This document shows, piece by piece, positions 26,786 through 35,130 of a stretch of DNA of 42,630 nt. This DNA comes from Planctomycetaceae bacterium (GTDB lineage Bacteria; Planctomycetota; Planctomycetia; Pirellulales; Pirellulaceae). The position numbers were made by a program, and so were the translations under genes. Where the stretch lies: positions 1-42,630 of the forward strand of contig SYJV01000121.1 of assembly GCA_005798335.1 (NCBI GenBank), written 5' to 3'. Positions within the stretch are counted from its first letter, which is position 1. Every line of letters begins with the position of its first letter. Below the pieces are notes generated by a model, which worked only from the letters and a program-made list of their open reading frames with translations, made no database searches and was not told where the DNA came from.

Positions 26786-27835
26786 ATGCGCGCTTGTCGG
26801 GGATTGACTAGTTTACAAATCGTGGCGCTTGCGGTAGCAGCGATTGGCTGCCGCTCACCGATGGAAGTCTGCACGAACGGCTTGATGCGTGTGCGAGTCT
26901 CTCCGGTCAATGACAACAGCGTTTCTCCGGTATCTGCCAGGATTTTGCCGGGCACTCGCAATTCTTGCAACTTTCGAGTAGCACTCATCGACATCGACGG
27001 AGTGTTGTTGAATAAGAATGTACAAGTATTGATGACGAACGGCGAAAACGCGGTCTCCATTTTTCGCGAGAAACTTGACGCTGCTGCAAAGGATCCTCGC
27101 GTTGTTGCGGTGCTGTTGCGTATCAATAGCCCCGGCGGTGGAGTGGCAGCGTCCGATATGATGCGACGCGACTTGCTAGATTTCAAACATCGCAAGAACA
27201 TCCCAATCGTAGCTTGCTTGATGGACGTTTCCGCTGGCGGGGCCTACTACATCGCCACGGCAGCCGACCGAATTGTCGCACACCCAACGACAATCACCGG
27301 AGGTTTGGGAGTGATCTTGAACCTCTACAATTTGCAAGACACTCTGGCGCAATTCAATGTGCAATCGCAACCCATCAAAGCCGGAGAGCGAATTGACTTG
27401 GGAACTCCCGTAAAACCGTTGCCCCCCGAATCCAAAGCAATTCTACAGAAAATCGCCGATGAATTTGGGGCTCGTCTGCAACAGACGATCACACAAACTC
27501 GTCAACCACACAACATCAAGGACGCGGACCTCTTCGACGGTAGAATTTTTTCTGCCAGCCAAGCTCTAGAAATTGGATTAGTCGATGATATCGGGTATTT
27601 GGACGATTCGATTGCAGTGGCTGAACAACTGGCAGGCGTAGAAGGTCGTACATCCGTGGTGATGTACCGGCGCGACACCGATCGAGCCTTGACTCCGTAT
27701 GATATTACTCCCAATTTGCCGGTACTCAATTCCATAATGCCATTGAGCATCCCTGGAATGGATCGTAGCCAGTTGCCGACCTATCTTTATATGTGGCAAC
27801 CTGAGCCTCTGTTGGAAAAGAACGGCGGTACTTGA
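26786..27835 (+). CDS. S49 SppA-like lipoprotein, probable pseudoprotease
   Basis: A 349-residue protein of the signal peptide peptidase A (S49, ClpP-fold) family. ATG 26786 gives a lipoprotein signal ending at Cys22 (AVAAIGC). Family blocks are VVAVLLRINSPGGGVAAS (~107-123), MDVSAGGAYYIATAADRIVAH (~146-166) and TGGLGVILNLYNL. In SppA the nucleophile is Ser of AASGGYY and the base is Lys of SGxYKD; here the aligned positions are Gly151 (SAGGAYY) and Ile203 (AGERID). Both catalytic residues therefore seem absent, although a Ser (149) lies two residues earlier. It precedes a permease gene by 134 bases. A scaffold or regulatory role is inferred. Confidence 0.8.
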   Translation: MRACRGLTSLQIVALAVAAIGCRSPMEVCTNGLMRVRVSPVNDNSVSPVSARILPGTRNSCNFRVALIDIDGVLLNKNVQVLMTNGENAVSIFREKLDAAAKDPRVVAVLLRINSPGGGVAASDMMRRDLLDFKHRKNIPIVACLMDVSAGGAYYIATAADRIVAHPTTITGGLGVILNLYNLQDTLAQFNVQSQPIKAGERIDLGTPVKPLPPESKAILQKIADEFGARLQQTITQTRQPHNIKDADLFDGRIFSASQALEIGLVDDIGYLDDSIAVAEQLAGVEGRTSVVMYRRDTDRALTPYDITPNLPVLNSIMPLSIPGMDRSQLPTYLYMWQPEPLLEKNGGT

Positions 27836-27969
27836 TTGTCGCTCGCGTCCATCGAGCCGGCTCTGGCAATCGCCAAGAGTCGCTCGACTGGTGTTTGGCT
27901 AGGTTGGAACTATCATAGACCACTCGCCTGGGAGTGCTGATCGTTGAGAGTTATTGGAATTGCCAAACC

Positions 27970-29100
27970 ATGAATTTTGGAACTTTAGTTTGGAAGAACT
28001 TGATTCGTCGGCCAGTCCGTTCTGGGCTGACAATTTTTGCGGTCGCGATTTCGATCGGTTGTGTTGTCGCCTTGGTCGGAGTAGCCAGCGGATTCAAACG
28101 TGCTTTTCAGAGTTTGTATGAAACCAAAAATCTTGATTTGATCGTAGTTCGAGCTGGGCAAGGCCAGCGATTGGCCAGTACCTTGGATATTTCATTGGCA
28201 GAAAAGATCCGAGCAATTCAAGGTGTGCGACATGTTTTTCCAGCACTGGTAGATGTGATTTCCTTTGAGGAACAGGGAATCTACGGTGTCGTGACCCAGG
28301 GATTGATAATGGAACCGATGGTCGCGGCCTCGTTTAATGTTGTCGAAGGCCGAGCGCTGAGCCTACGCGATACTAAATCACTGATGCTGGGCGCCATTCT
28401 GGCTAAGAACCTGGGCAAGAAATTGCATGACAAAGTCGAGATATATGAGAATGAGTTTTTTGAAGTGGTCGGGATCTTCGACAATCCCAACGTATTCGAA
28501 AACGGTTCGATGGTGATTCTCTTAGAGGAGATGCAGCGACTGCTCGATCGGCCCAAACACGTCACGGGCTTCAGTGTGGAACTCGAGCCCGGCGATAAAG
28601 AAAAGTCCATTGAACGTGTACGGCATGAAATTGAAGCGGCTGCGCCCGGACTTTCTGCCATGCCGATTCGTGAGCATGCCGATTCGCTGACGGAGCTGCG
28701 TGCTGCGGCCGCAATGGCGTGGCTCACGTCGGTCCTGGCGCTGTTGATCGGAACCGCTGGCGTGCTAAATACGATGTTAATGTCAGTATTGGAACGGACC
28801 AAAGAAATCGGTATTTTCCGAGCGATCGGTTGGACCGCTACGCAAGTGGTACAAATGATCCTTGCCGAAGCAATGATGTTAAGTATGCTGGGCGCGATGT
28901 TGGGTACCATCGGTGCACTCGTGTTGGTCAAACTGTTGACCAAACTGCCGACGGCCAGCGGATTTGTCGACGGATATATTCCACCAATGGTGATCGGGCA
29001 AGGATTTTTGATAGCCTTGCTGATCGGTTTCATCGGCGGTTCGTTCGCCGCACTCAGCGCCGCTCGATTGTTGCCCACCGCAGCGTTACGGCACGAATGA
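27970..29100 (+). CDS. ABC transporter permease, MacB/FtsX type
   Basis: A 376-residue inner-membrane permease. The N terminus (LVWKNLIRRPVRSGLTIFAVAISIGCVVALVGVASG) holds one membrane helix, followed by a periplasmic MacB-PCD-like domain (~45-240) and a C-terminal FtsX domain with three helices (~265-376; MAWLTSVLALLIGTAGVLNTMLMSV, EIGIFRAIGWT). The length and 1+3 topology fit the MacB/LolCE-type mechanotransmission group. The matching ATPase is probably the minus-strand gene ending at 30147, which is an odd convergent arrangement since the pair is usually one operon. ATG 27970 is preferred over 27934, which adds 12 unconserved residues. Confidence 0.88.
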   Translation: MNFGTLVWKNLIRRPVRSGLTIFAVAISIGCVVALVGVASGFKRAFQSLYETKNLDLIVVRAGQGQRLASTLDISLAEKIRAIQGVRHVFPALVDVISFEEQGIYGVVTQGLIMEPMVAASFNVVEGRALSLRDTKSLMLGAILAKNLGKKLHDKVEIYENEFFEVVGIFDNPNVFENGSMVILLEEMQRLLDRPKHVTGFSVELEPGDKEKSIERVRHEIEAAAPGLSAMPIREHADSLTELRAAAAMAWLTSVLALLIGTAGVLNTMLMSVLERTKEIGIFRAIGWTATQVVQMILAEAMMLSMLGAMLGTIGALVLVKLLTKLPTASGFVDGYIPPMVIGQGFLIALLIGFIGGSFAALSAARLLPTAALRHE

Positions 29101-29253
29101 AGCCAGCGCCACGCCGAGCGGCAAAATGAACTCTACCGGCGAGTTGTTCTGGCGTAGATATAGACTCGAGCGTGGCTACAGTGGAGCGAGAGCACCATTG
29201 GCTGTCCGGTAGATCGTTACGCTTCAAACTACCGGTCCCAAATATACGGATAA

Positions 29254-30150
29254 TCATTGTTTTTCCGCAGCCGCCAGTTTTCTGCGGAAAGTGCGAATTT
29301 GTTCTTGAATTGCTATGGGTAGTTTGGATCGCAACAAGTTTGCGCCGCGAAACCAACCTTCGGGTTCATGAAAAACAACGTGCGCTTCGATCAACAAAGC
29401 GCCGGCAGGTTCGCTTAACTGCGTTGCGGCAAGATATCCACCGAATCCAATATAAGGTTGATGAGGACCAAGACTTGGCTTTTCCGTACCATTGTCGGCG
29501 ATCGACTGCCAGCGATTTGCTAGAGCGCTGATGCTGGCGAAACGATCATCGAGCAGTGAGCTGACCATCATTTGATCCTGTGTGACAGTTTGCCAGGTAT
29601 GTACGACACCGCTTACTAAAACTCGATCTAGAAGAGGTGACGAAAAACTCGCAAAGCCCTCGCGCTCGGTTTCGGATTCCAACAGTTTGACTCCCAGCTT
29701 CTCCAACATATCCGGTGTCACCTCACCGCCTTCGGCACGATAAGCTGACTTTGTTTCGGCATCGGCAGTTGCGGCCAATTCGTCCAGCAGTTTCTTGTCG
29801 CGCAAAGTTGCTAACTTGCCGTAGGCGACGAACCACACATCAACTTTCTGCGCATATCGCTTTTCATCCGAAGTCGTTAGGCTTTCCATTTTCAGATTAA
29901 AGGGAGCGACCGGCGATGGTCGAAGGAATTCCTCCAGCAATCGATCACCAGCAGCACTGGTGAGAATTCGCTGGATTTCGTTTTTGTCGGATACGGCGCG
30001 CGGAGTCGGCGCGATTAATGGCACTCGCTTGCCTTCAACAACTTGCACGCCAGGCGAAACTAAGTCGCGCAGAATCGGATCATCGCCCCACAGCACTGCC
30101 GGTCGTAATACGATCACTAACGTGATCAGCGCTACGAAAACTCGCATCAT
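29254..30150 (-). CDS. secreted protein of unknown function linked to an ABC ATPase
   Basis: A 298-residue protein with a Sec signal peptide (VFVALITLVIVLRPAVLWG). The mature region is mixed alpha/beta; recognisable but unnamed blocks are KVDVWFVAYGKLATL near residue 100, a helical stretch of ~40 residues, and a PYIGFGGYLAATQL-EPAGALLIEAHVVFHEPEGWF segment near 235-275. No catalytic motif is apparent. The start overlaps the ABC ATPase stop in an ATGA arrangement, so the two are translationally coupled and probably act together. It may be a periplasmic partner of that transporter; this is inference from position. Confidence 0.7.
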   Translation of the reverse strand: MMRVFVALITLVIVLRPAVLWGDDPILRDLVSPGVQVVEGKRVPLIAPTPRAVSDKNEIQRILTSAAGDRLLEEFLRPSPVAPFNLKMESLTTSDEKRYAQKVDVWFVAYGKLATLRDKKLLDELAATADAETKSAYRAEGGEVTPDMLEKLGVKLLESETEREGFASFSSPLLDRVLVSGVVHTWQTVTQDQMMVSSLLDDRFASISALANRWQSIADNGTEKPSLGPHQPYIGFGGYLAATQLSEPAGALLIEAHVVFHEPEGWFRGANLLRSKLPIAIQEQIRTFRRKLAAAEKQ

Positions 30151-30857
30151 GAAGTCCTTTCGTTGCCCGTTCGCATTTCATCCGAGATAATTCTGCCATC
30201 CCGAAACATAATAACGCGATCAGCGCGGCTGGCGACTTCTTGAGTATGCGTCACCACCACCAAAGTCATGCCACGTTCGCGCCGCAAACGATCGAACAAA
30301 TCCAAAATATCCGCGCCCGTTTTCGTGTCGAGATTTCCAGTCGGTTCGTCGGCCAACATGATTGGCGGGTCGTTCGCAAGTGCTCGGGCAATCGATACTC
30401 GCTGGCGTTCTCCGACCGAGAGCCTGCTGGGCAAATGCGTTTTGCGATGACTCATACCGACAACATCCAATAATTCGCTGGCGACGCGAGCTCTTTCAGC
30501 GGGCGAACGATGCCCGTGAAACATGGGAATTTGTACGTTTTCAATCGCAGTAAATGTTGGCAACAGATGAAAAGATTGAAACACAAAGCCAATTTGCTCG
30601 TGGCGATATCGATCCAACGATGGCCACTGTGCTAACGGTTGGCCTCGAAAATAGACAACCCCAGAAGTAGGTTCGTCTAAACCACCGAGTACGTTCAGCA
30701 ACGTAGATTTCCCGCTGCCGCTCGGTCCCATGATCGCCAAAAATTGTTCGGCAGGTACCTGCAAGTTTACGTTGACCAGCGCACTGACGCTGCCGTCCGG
30801 GTAGACCTTATTCAAATCTTCCGTGCACAGAATATTAGATGGGGTTGCTGCAGACAA
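30147..30857 (-). CDS. ABC transporter ATP-binding protein, MacB/LolD type
   Basis: Predicted 236-residue ATPase subunit. It shows the A-loop region LNKVYPDG, Walker A GPSGSGKS (~44-51), Q-loop FQSFHLLP, signature LSVGERQRVSIARAL, Walker B IMLADEPTGNLD and H-loop VTHTQEVA, all typical of MacB/LolD/FtsE-type ATPases pairing with MacB/FtsX permeases. The frame is open far upstream to 31310, but everything before ~30857 is palindromic repeat and non-homologous sequence. TTG 30857 gives the usual family length; a CTG at 30830 or an upstream start are alternatives. Its likely permease partner lies convergently at 27970-29100. The stop overlaps the next gene by four bases. Confidence 0.85.
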   Translation of the reverse strand: MSAATPSNILCTEDLNKVYPDGSVSALVNVNLQVPAEQFLAIMGPSGSGKSTLLNVLGGLDEPTSGVVYFRGQPLAQWPSLDRYRHEQIGFVFQSFHLLPTFTAIENVQIPMFHGHRSPAERARVASELLDVVGMSHRKTHLPSRLSVGERQRVSIARALANDPPIMLADEPTGNLDTKTGADILDLFDRLRRERGMTLVVVTHTQEVASRADRVIMFRDGRIISDEMRTGNERTS

Positions 30858-30893
30858 TGGATTGCTCGGCTGGAGAATTGAACGACTAGTGCT

Positions 30894-31025
30894 ATGTCGC
30901 AACCAAATTTCGGGGCAGCGGAAGCCGTCAAGGCTTTCGTACTTTCGTTCAATACTGATGGGGGTTCGAAGGACTGATTCGAAAGCCTTGACGGCTTCCG
31001 CTGCCCCAAAATTTGGTTGCGACAT
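30894..31025 (+). repeat. MITE-like inverted repeat with 46-bp arms
   Basis: The arms 30894-30939 and 30980-31025 are inverted copies with one mismatch (ATGTCGCAACCAAATTT... outwards, GGAAGCCGTCAAGGCTTTCG inwards), separated by 40 bases. TGCT occurs directly outside both ends (30890-30893 and 31026-31029), a possible 4-bp target duplication. It has no gene of its own. It lies just upstream of the ABC ATPase start. Confidence 0.88.
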
Positions 31026-31147
31026 TGCTAGAGCCAAAACAACAATAGCCCAGAGGTGCAGAAAATCAAGTCCCAGCGCTCCGACCACCCCAACAGAGCC
31101 GGCAACCACACAGAAAGGACTGCGTATCCTGCACGGCGCTACCATGT

Positions 31148-32341
31148 TTAGAATTCCACGCGACAGCCACCGATATAAGTTTGAGCAACATAAAGTTTGG
31201 TGTCCAGAATAACCAGGTCGGCGCGTTTTTGAGCGGTCAGACTTCCCAATTGATGGTCGTATCCAGCGATTCGCGCGGGAGTTAGCGTGGCCATACGAAT
31301 AACTTCCCAAAGTGGTCGATCGGTTAGTTTCGCGAAGGTTCTGATCATGTAATCCATGCCCACGCAGCTCGATGCCAACGCCGTACCATCAGGCATCAAG
31401 CCCACATTATCGCGCTTGATTAACGGCTCGCCTCCTTGCAACGGACCAATGACGTAGTTTCCGTCCGGCATATCCAGTGCGCGGCTAGTATCAGTGACTA
31501 GCGCCAGTCGATCGGCCCCTTTGATTTTGAGCGCCAGCAGCAGCAAGCTACTGTCCAGATGCTTGCCATCGGCGATGACTTCAGTCGTTAATTCATCGAA
31601 GTACAAAGTTGCCTCGAGAACACCGCCTTGCATCGGGTAGAGCTGAAATTGACGCAGCCGCCCTTTGTCGGACATCGCACAGAATAGGTGATCTACATGC
31701 CTCACGCCCCAGCCGATAGCTTCTTGCATTTGGGCGAACGTGGCCCACGAATGACCGACGTTGGTGCGCACGCCCTTGGCGCGACAAGCTAACGCGAACT
31801 CGCGAGCCCCTTCGATTTCTGGCGCCACGGTGGCGGTGACCAAGTCAGCCGCAAAGTTCAGATACTCTGAGAATTCTCGCTCGATCGCCGGCCGAATCGG
31901 CCCGCCTGGATGAGCTCCGCGAGCTTCGTAGCGAAAGTAAGGACCATAAAAATGCGCGCCCAGCACGCGCGCGGCATTGGGTTCGGAATTCATGCGAAAC
32001 GCGCGAGTTTGTTCCAATGTCGCGAGAATCTGTGCGTGCGTCGCCACGGTCGTGGTAACCGCCATGCTCGTCGTGCCATGCCGTGCATGGCAGCGCAGTG
32101 CGGTGCGGAATGCATCTGCGGTTCCATCCATGAAATCCGCTCCAGCGCCACCATGCACATGCAGGTCGACAAAGCCAGGAGTTATGAATCCTTCCGGAAC
32201 GTCGACCAAAGTTTCCGCCTGAGGAATCAATTTATTGTAAGGCCAGATCTCTTGGATGATTTCATCGCGAATCACCAAAATTCCTGGCGCAATGCGATCT
32301 GGATAAACTAGCTGTCCTCGAAAAAAAGTCGTAGCAGACAT
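31148..32341 (-). CDS. nagA: N-acetylglucosamine-6-phosphate deacetylase-like amidohydrolase
   Basis: A 397-residue NagA-family metal hydrolase, expected to remove acetate from GlcNAc-6-phosphate in amino-sugar breakdown. An amidohydrolase barrel starts with ITPGFVDLHVHGGAG (His61, His63), followed by TLE-type helices, VRTNVGHSWA (His197), VDHLFCAM (His218) and the catalytic Asp284 in LVTDTS. The C terminus has the TPARIAG and KRADLVILD blocks of the family. Unusually, the metal-binding Glu of the HLEGP motif is replaced: residues 130-134 read HFYGP. ATG 32341 is preferred over 32383, since the first 14 residues look noncoding. It sits downstream of a GH-like gene and a GntR regulator on the same strand. 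Confidence 0.82.
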   Translation of the reverse strand: MSATTFFRGQLVYPDRIAPGILVIRDEIIQEIWPYNKLIPQAETLVDVPEGFITPGFVDLHVHGGAGADFMDGTADAFRTALRCHARHGTTSMAVTTTVATHAQILATLEQTRAFRMNSEPNAARVLGAHFYGPYFRYEARGAHPGGPIRPAIEREFSEYLNFAADLVTATVAPEIEGAREFALACRAKGVRTNVGHSWATFAQMQEAIGWGVRHVDHLFCAMSDKGRLRQFQLYPMQGGVLEATLYFDELTTEVIADGKHLDSSLLLLALKIKGADRLALVTDTSRALDMPDGNYVIGPLQGGEPLIKRDNVGLMPDGTALASSCVGMDYMIRTFAKLTDRPLWEVIRMATLTPARIAGYDHQLGSLTAQKRADLVILDTKLYVAQTYIGGCRVEF

Positions 32342-32396
32342 CGGAAAAACTCTTACTCGCCAGTCAAAGTCTGAACCATGCAAAATCTAGTTGTTG

Positions 32397-32519
32397 GGCG
32401 AACGGCAGAATGATTCTCACCAATACAAGCCCGATGCGCAAGCGAGTGCGTACGCGCCAGGATTGACCCACTCGCTGCGCATCGGGATTGTATTGGTGAG
32501 AATCATTCTGCCGTTCGCC
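32397..32519 (+). repeat. MITE-like inverted repeat with ~51-bp arms
   Basis: Arms 32397-32448 and 32469-32519 are inverted copies differing by one substitution and one indel (outer GGCGAACGGCAGAATGATTC, inner CCCGATGCGCAAGCGAGTG). The centre is about 20 bases. TTG flanks both ends, a weak candidate duplication. It lies 56 bases upstream of the NagA-like start and could form a large cruciform or RNA hairpin there. Confidence 0.88.
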
Positions 32520-32818
32520 TTGGAACACAAACAGTGGAGAAGAGAATATATGCAGGAGATAGAACTGAATCCACTACATCGAGCACTGTATTACAGTTTT
32601 GCCATCATTACTGCACTTTAGGGGAACAGCAATAAGCTCTGTGGATTGATATTGCAACGAAAAACAAGACATTTCTGGCCACCACTCACATCGTTGGCGG
32701 CGCTGTGCGAGTGGTGCTGATGGAGCATGCCAAAGGCAATTGGGCTGTGTACATGAGCACGGACGTTATCATAAAAAGACGCTAGCTAATACTACAGCGC
32801 GCCGTGGCTCTATTGTCG

Positions 32819-32858
32819 CCTTTCGCTCCGCGAAAGGACGCTTTTGCGGAGCAAAAGC
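32819..32858 (+). repeat. tandem hairpin REP-like unit
   Basis: Two adjacent perfect 8-bp hairpins with three-base loops: CCTTTCGC/GCGAAAGG (32819-32837) and GCTTTTGC/GCAAAAGC (32840-32858). GCTCCGC and GCGGAGC across both hairpins could also pair, giving an alternative fold. It lies 50 bases beyond the stop of the GH-like gene and could end transcription or protect its mRNA, though no T run follows. Confidence 0.75.
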
Positions 32859-32907
32859 AGACACTGTAACGCTGTCGTACTAATTTCGATGCAGATTGAA
32901 TCGGCTG

Positions 32908-34368
32908 TCACTCACCGAACTGCAAGCCGTAAAGATCGGATTTGCGTAGCAAGAATTGAAGTTGAACTTTCTTCCCAAACAATTTACTGACGTTGCCTCT
33001 TCCTTTCCATGTGACTGCTTGATGAATTTCGTCGCCACGCAATTCATCGCAGTCTGTCGGTGCAAAGCCCAACATTGATTCACCGGTTTGGGCGTCGATG
33101 ATCCCAACGCGCACTCCGCCACCTGACTGACTGATATAGTTCAATCGCAACTGGCTTCCGGTAAACTCCAGCGGTTTGGTCAATAGTCTTCCTTCGTCAT
33201 CAGTATGGACCGAAACGAATCCATCAGTGCGAATCGTAAATCGACGGACTCGCGATCCCGGTCCTGCGTAATAGGCTTCCGTAGCGTACAGAGATAGCTC
33301 GCGATTTTGTCCAGGAAGTTGAAGCAATCCTCGAGCCATGTAGTTGCTGCGATTGCCATCGCGATCCTTGGGCGCAGTTATCGGAATCAAAGGTTCGGGC
33401 CATCGGCGAAAGTTCAAACCATCGCGACTGGTCATGAGAATCGGTTCCACTTGCTCGTGCTTGGGTTGAAATCGAGTTGGAAATCCCAAGTAAATGTGTG
33501 GCGCGCGAAAATACAGTTGCACTGCATTGGTATAGAGATGTTCGCTGGGTGCATCACCGTAATTGAGGAATTGCGGCTGGGTCCAGTTGAGAAAATCGGC
33601 CGACGAACAAGTCATAATATCGCGCACACCACTGCGTCCCTTGCGATGGTAATCGAGGTAGACTTTCCTTTCTGGATGCCAAAACGCTAGATTCTGCGAG
33701 TCGAACGCTCCGTCGGTGATAACCGCTGGTTCGCGCATCAACGACCAATGGATTCCATCCGGTGATTTGTAAGCTTGCAAGGATGCCTTGCGTTTTCCAT
33801 CAACTAACGTGCTGGCACCTGCCAGAGCTTTGTAACGAGCATCCGCGGTGCACAATGGGTTTTCGTCCTTGAACGGAGTGAAGTTGTGCGAGCCTGGCCC
33901 AGTTCGCAGTATGTTGTTCTCCTTCGACCCTTTGAACTCCACTAATCCCAGCTTGGGTTTCTCCCAGTGAATTCCGTCGCGGCTCTGGGCGTAACACACA
34001 TACTCGGGGTGAGCGTTCTCGCGCGAGGTCAAGTCCGAATGGGCGCCGCGATAGTACATGCGATACAATTCGCCGTCCTGAAACAAGGTGTAATATGCGG
34101 ATGTATTACCTTCCCAGGGAGCATCGCAGACAATCACAACTTCCCGAGGTTGTGGTTGGTGCATCATCAATTTGGCACCGGTGATTTGTTCGATCAACAA
34201 ATCGTCGACGAATATTTCTAACCGACTGCCGATGTTAATTGCCGAGTCCGCAGCGCAAGAACTGGTGCATGATGTCGCTGTGAAGATTGTGATGCAGGTG
34301 AACGCCACGCGTGCAACTAAACTGCCGAGCACGCGTTTTCCCAATTCTCGATTCGTTGCTGCAGCCAT
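32908..34368 (-). CDS. secreted glycoside-hydrolase-like beta-propeller protein
   Basis: A 486-residue exported protein. The signal region ends around residue 40 (TATSCTSSCAA). The mature part starts with IGSRLEIFVDDLLIEQITGAKL and continues with repeated beta-propeller-like blocks: YRMYYRG, YVCYAQSRDGIHWEKP, AYKSPDGIHWS, FWHPERKVYLDYHRKG, MTSRDGLNFRRW. Repeated S-x-DGxxW motifs are typical of GH32/GH43/GH130-like five-bladed propellers and of planctomycete paralogues acting on polysaccharides. Catalytic acids cannot be assigned from one sequence. GGGAGGA precedes the ATG by eight bases. The GntR gene ends 33 bases upstream on the same strand, so the two likely form an operon. Confidence 0.75.
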   Translation of the reverse strand: MAAATNRELGKRVLGSLVARVAFTCITIFTATSCTSSCAADSAINIGSRLEIFVDDLLIEQITGAKLMMHQPQPREVVIVCDAPWEGNTSAYYTLFQDGELYRMYYRGAHSDLTSRENAHPEYVCYAQSRDGIHWEKPKLGLVEFKGSKENNILRTGPGSHNFTPFKDENPLCTADARYKALAGASTLVDGKRKASLQAYKSPDGIHWSLMREPAVITDGAFDSQNLAFWHPERKVYLDYHRKGRSGVRDIMTCSSADFLNWTQPQFLNYGDAPSEHLYTNAVQLYFRAPHIYLGFPTRFQPKHEQVEPILMTSRDGLNFRRWPEPLIPITAPKDRDGNRSNYMARGLLQLPGQNRELSLYATEAYYAGPGSRVRRFTIRTDGFVSVHTDDEGRLLTKPLEFTGSQLRLNYISQSGGGVRVGIIDAQTGESMLGFAPTDCDELRGDEIHQAVTWKGRGNVSKLFGKKVQLQFLLRKSDLYGLQFGE

Positions 34369-34401
34369 TGGTGCATTCCTCCCAAATACTTGTGGTTGAA
34401 A

Positions 34402-35130
34402 TTAGTTTCGCTCGCTCGCCAGGTCTGTGGACGAGACTTCGGTGGACTGGCAATTGTCATTGAGATATTGACCGATTTGTTCGCGGATCACTGTTCGCGC
34501 TGCTTCCACATCGCGTCTACGAATTGCGCTTACCAAATCCTTGTGCTCGCGGATCGTGCGCCGGTAGTTCTCGTCACCGGCTGGATCGTCCTGCAAATTG
34601 TGGAAGAAGTCCACCAACAAACTTTGCATCCCTGCGATCATGCGCGAGCCGGTCATTTCCAGCAGCATTTGGTGGAACGCTACTTCCAGCTCCTTTTGTT
34701 TTTTCATACTGACTTTGCGTTCGAGCGCGGCTGAAAACTGTTCGGACAGTTCTGTCAATTTATCGATTTGCGAATCGGATGCATTTCTGATGACTAGCTC
34801 GATCGCGCCGACTTCTAAGGCATAGCGCAAACAAGCAAGTTCGTGAATATCTGTTTGCGACAGTGCGAGACTGGGAAGCACGGCTGAAAATAAACGCACC
34901 GGGTCAGGCCGACGCACGATTAGTCCAACTCGTTGACGGCCTTCGATGATCCCGAAAGCTCGCAATCGACCGACGGCTTCTCGAGCTACAGTGCGAGAAA
35001 CGTGAAACTCTTCCGCGACTTTTTCCTCGGTCATAAAAACCTCGCCGTCGGGAAGCTGTTCAGTCATGATCCGATTCAGAATGCGATCTGCCAGTTGATG
35101 TGAAAGAGTTTTCCGCAGTTCCTTGGACAT
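34402..35130 (-). CDS. GntR-family transcriptional regulator (FadR type)
   Basis: Predicted 242-residue regulator. The N-terminal winged helix-turn-helix (~1-75) contains LADRILNRIM, FMTEEKVAEEFHVSRTVAREAVGRLRAFGIIEGRQRVG, the classic GntR arrangement. Residues ~90-225 are a helical FCD (FadR) effector domain, with the acidic and histidine pattern FHQMLLEMTGSRM and EHKDLVSAIRRRD that binds a metal and a carboxylated ligand in relatives. ATG 35130 is preferred over 35208, which adds 26 unconserved residues. It leads a minus-strand run with the GH-like gene, so it probably controls carbohydrate or uronate use; the ligand is unknown. Confidence 0.9.
   Translation of the reverse strand: MSKELRKTLSHQLADRILNRIMTEQLPDGEVFMTEEKVAEEFHVSRTVAREAVGRLRAFGIIEGRQRVGLIVRRPDPVRLFSAVLPSLALSQTDIHELACLRYALEVGAIELVIRNASDSQIDKLTELSEQFSAALERKVSMKKQKELEVAFHQMLLEMTGSRMIAGMQSLLVDFFHNLQDDPAGDENYRRTIREHKDLVSAIRRRDVEAARTVIREQIGQYLNDNCQSTEVSSTDLASERN

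Larger units (their letters stand above)
32342..32907. other. 566-bp intergenic region rich in palindromes
   Basis: This gap between the NagA-like and GH-like genes holds a 123-bp inverted-repeat element (32397-32519) and a pair of tight hairpins (32819-32858). Between them (~32520-32790) I see no convincing gene, RNA or repeat. Confidence 0.6.

Noticed and set aside
30858-31310. Long N-terminal extension of the ABC ATPase frame
   Set aside because: It runs through a MITE-like palindrome and into the end of the NagA-like gene; no ATPase homology lies before ~30857, and the shorter form has the normal family length.
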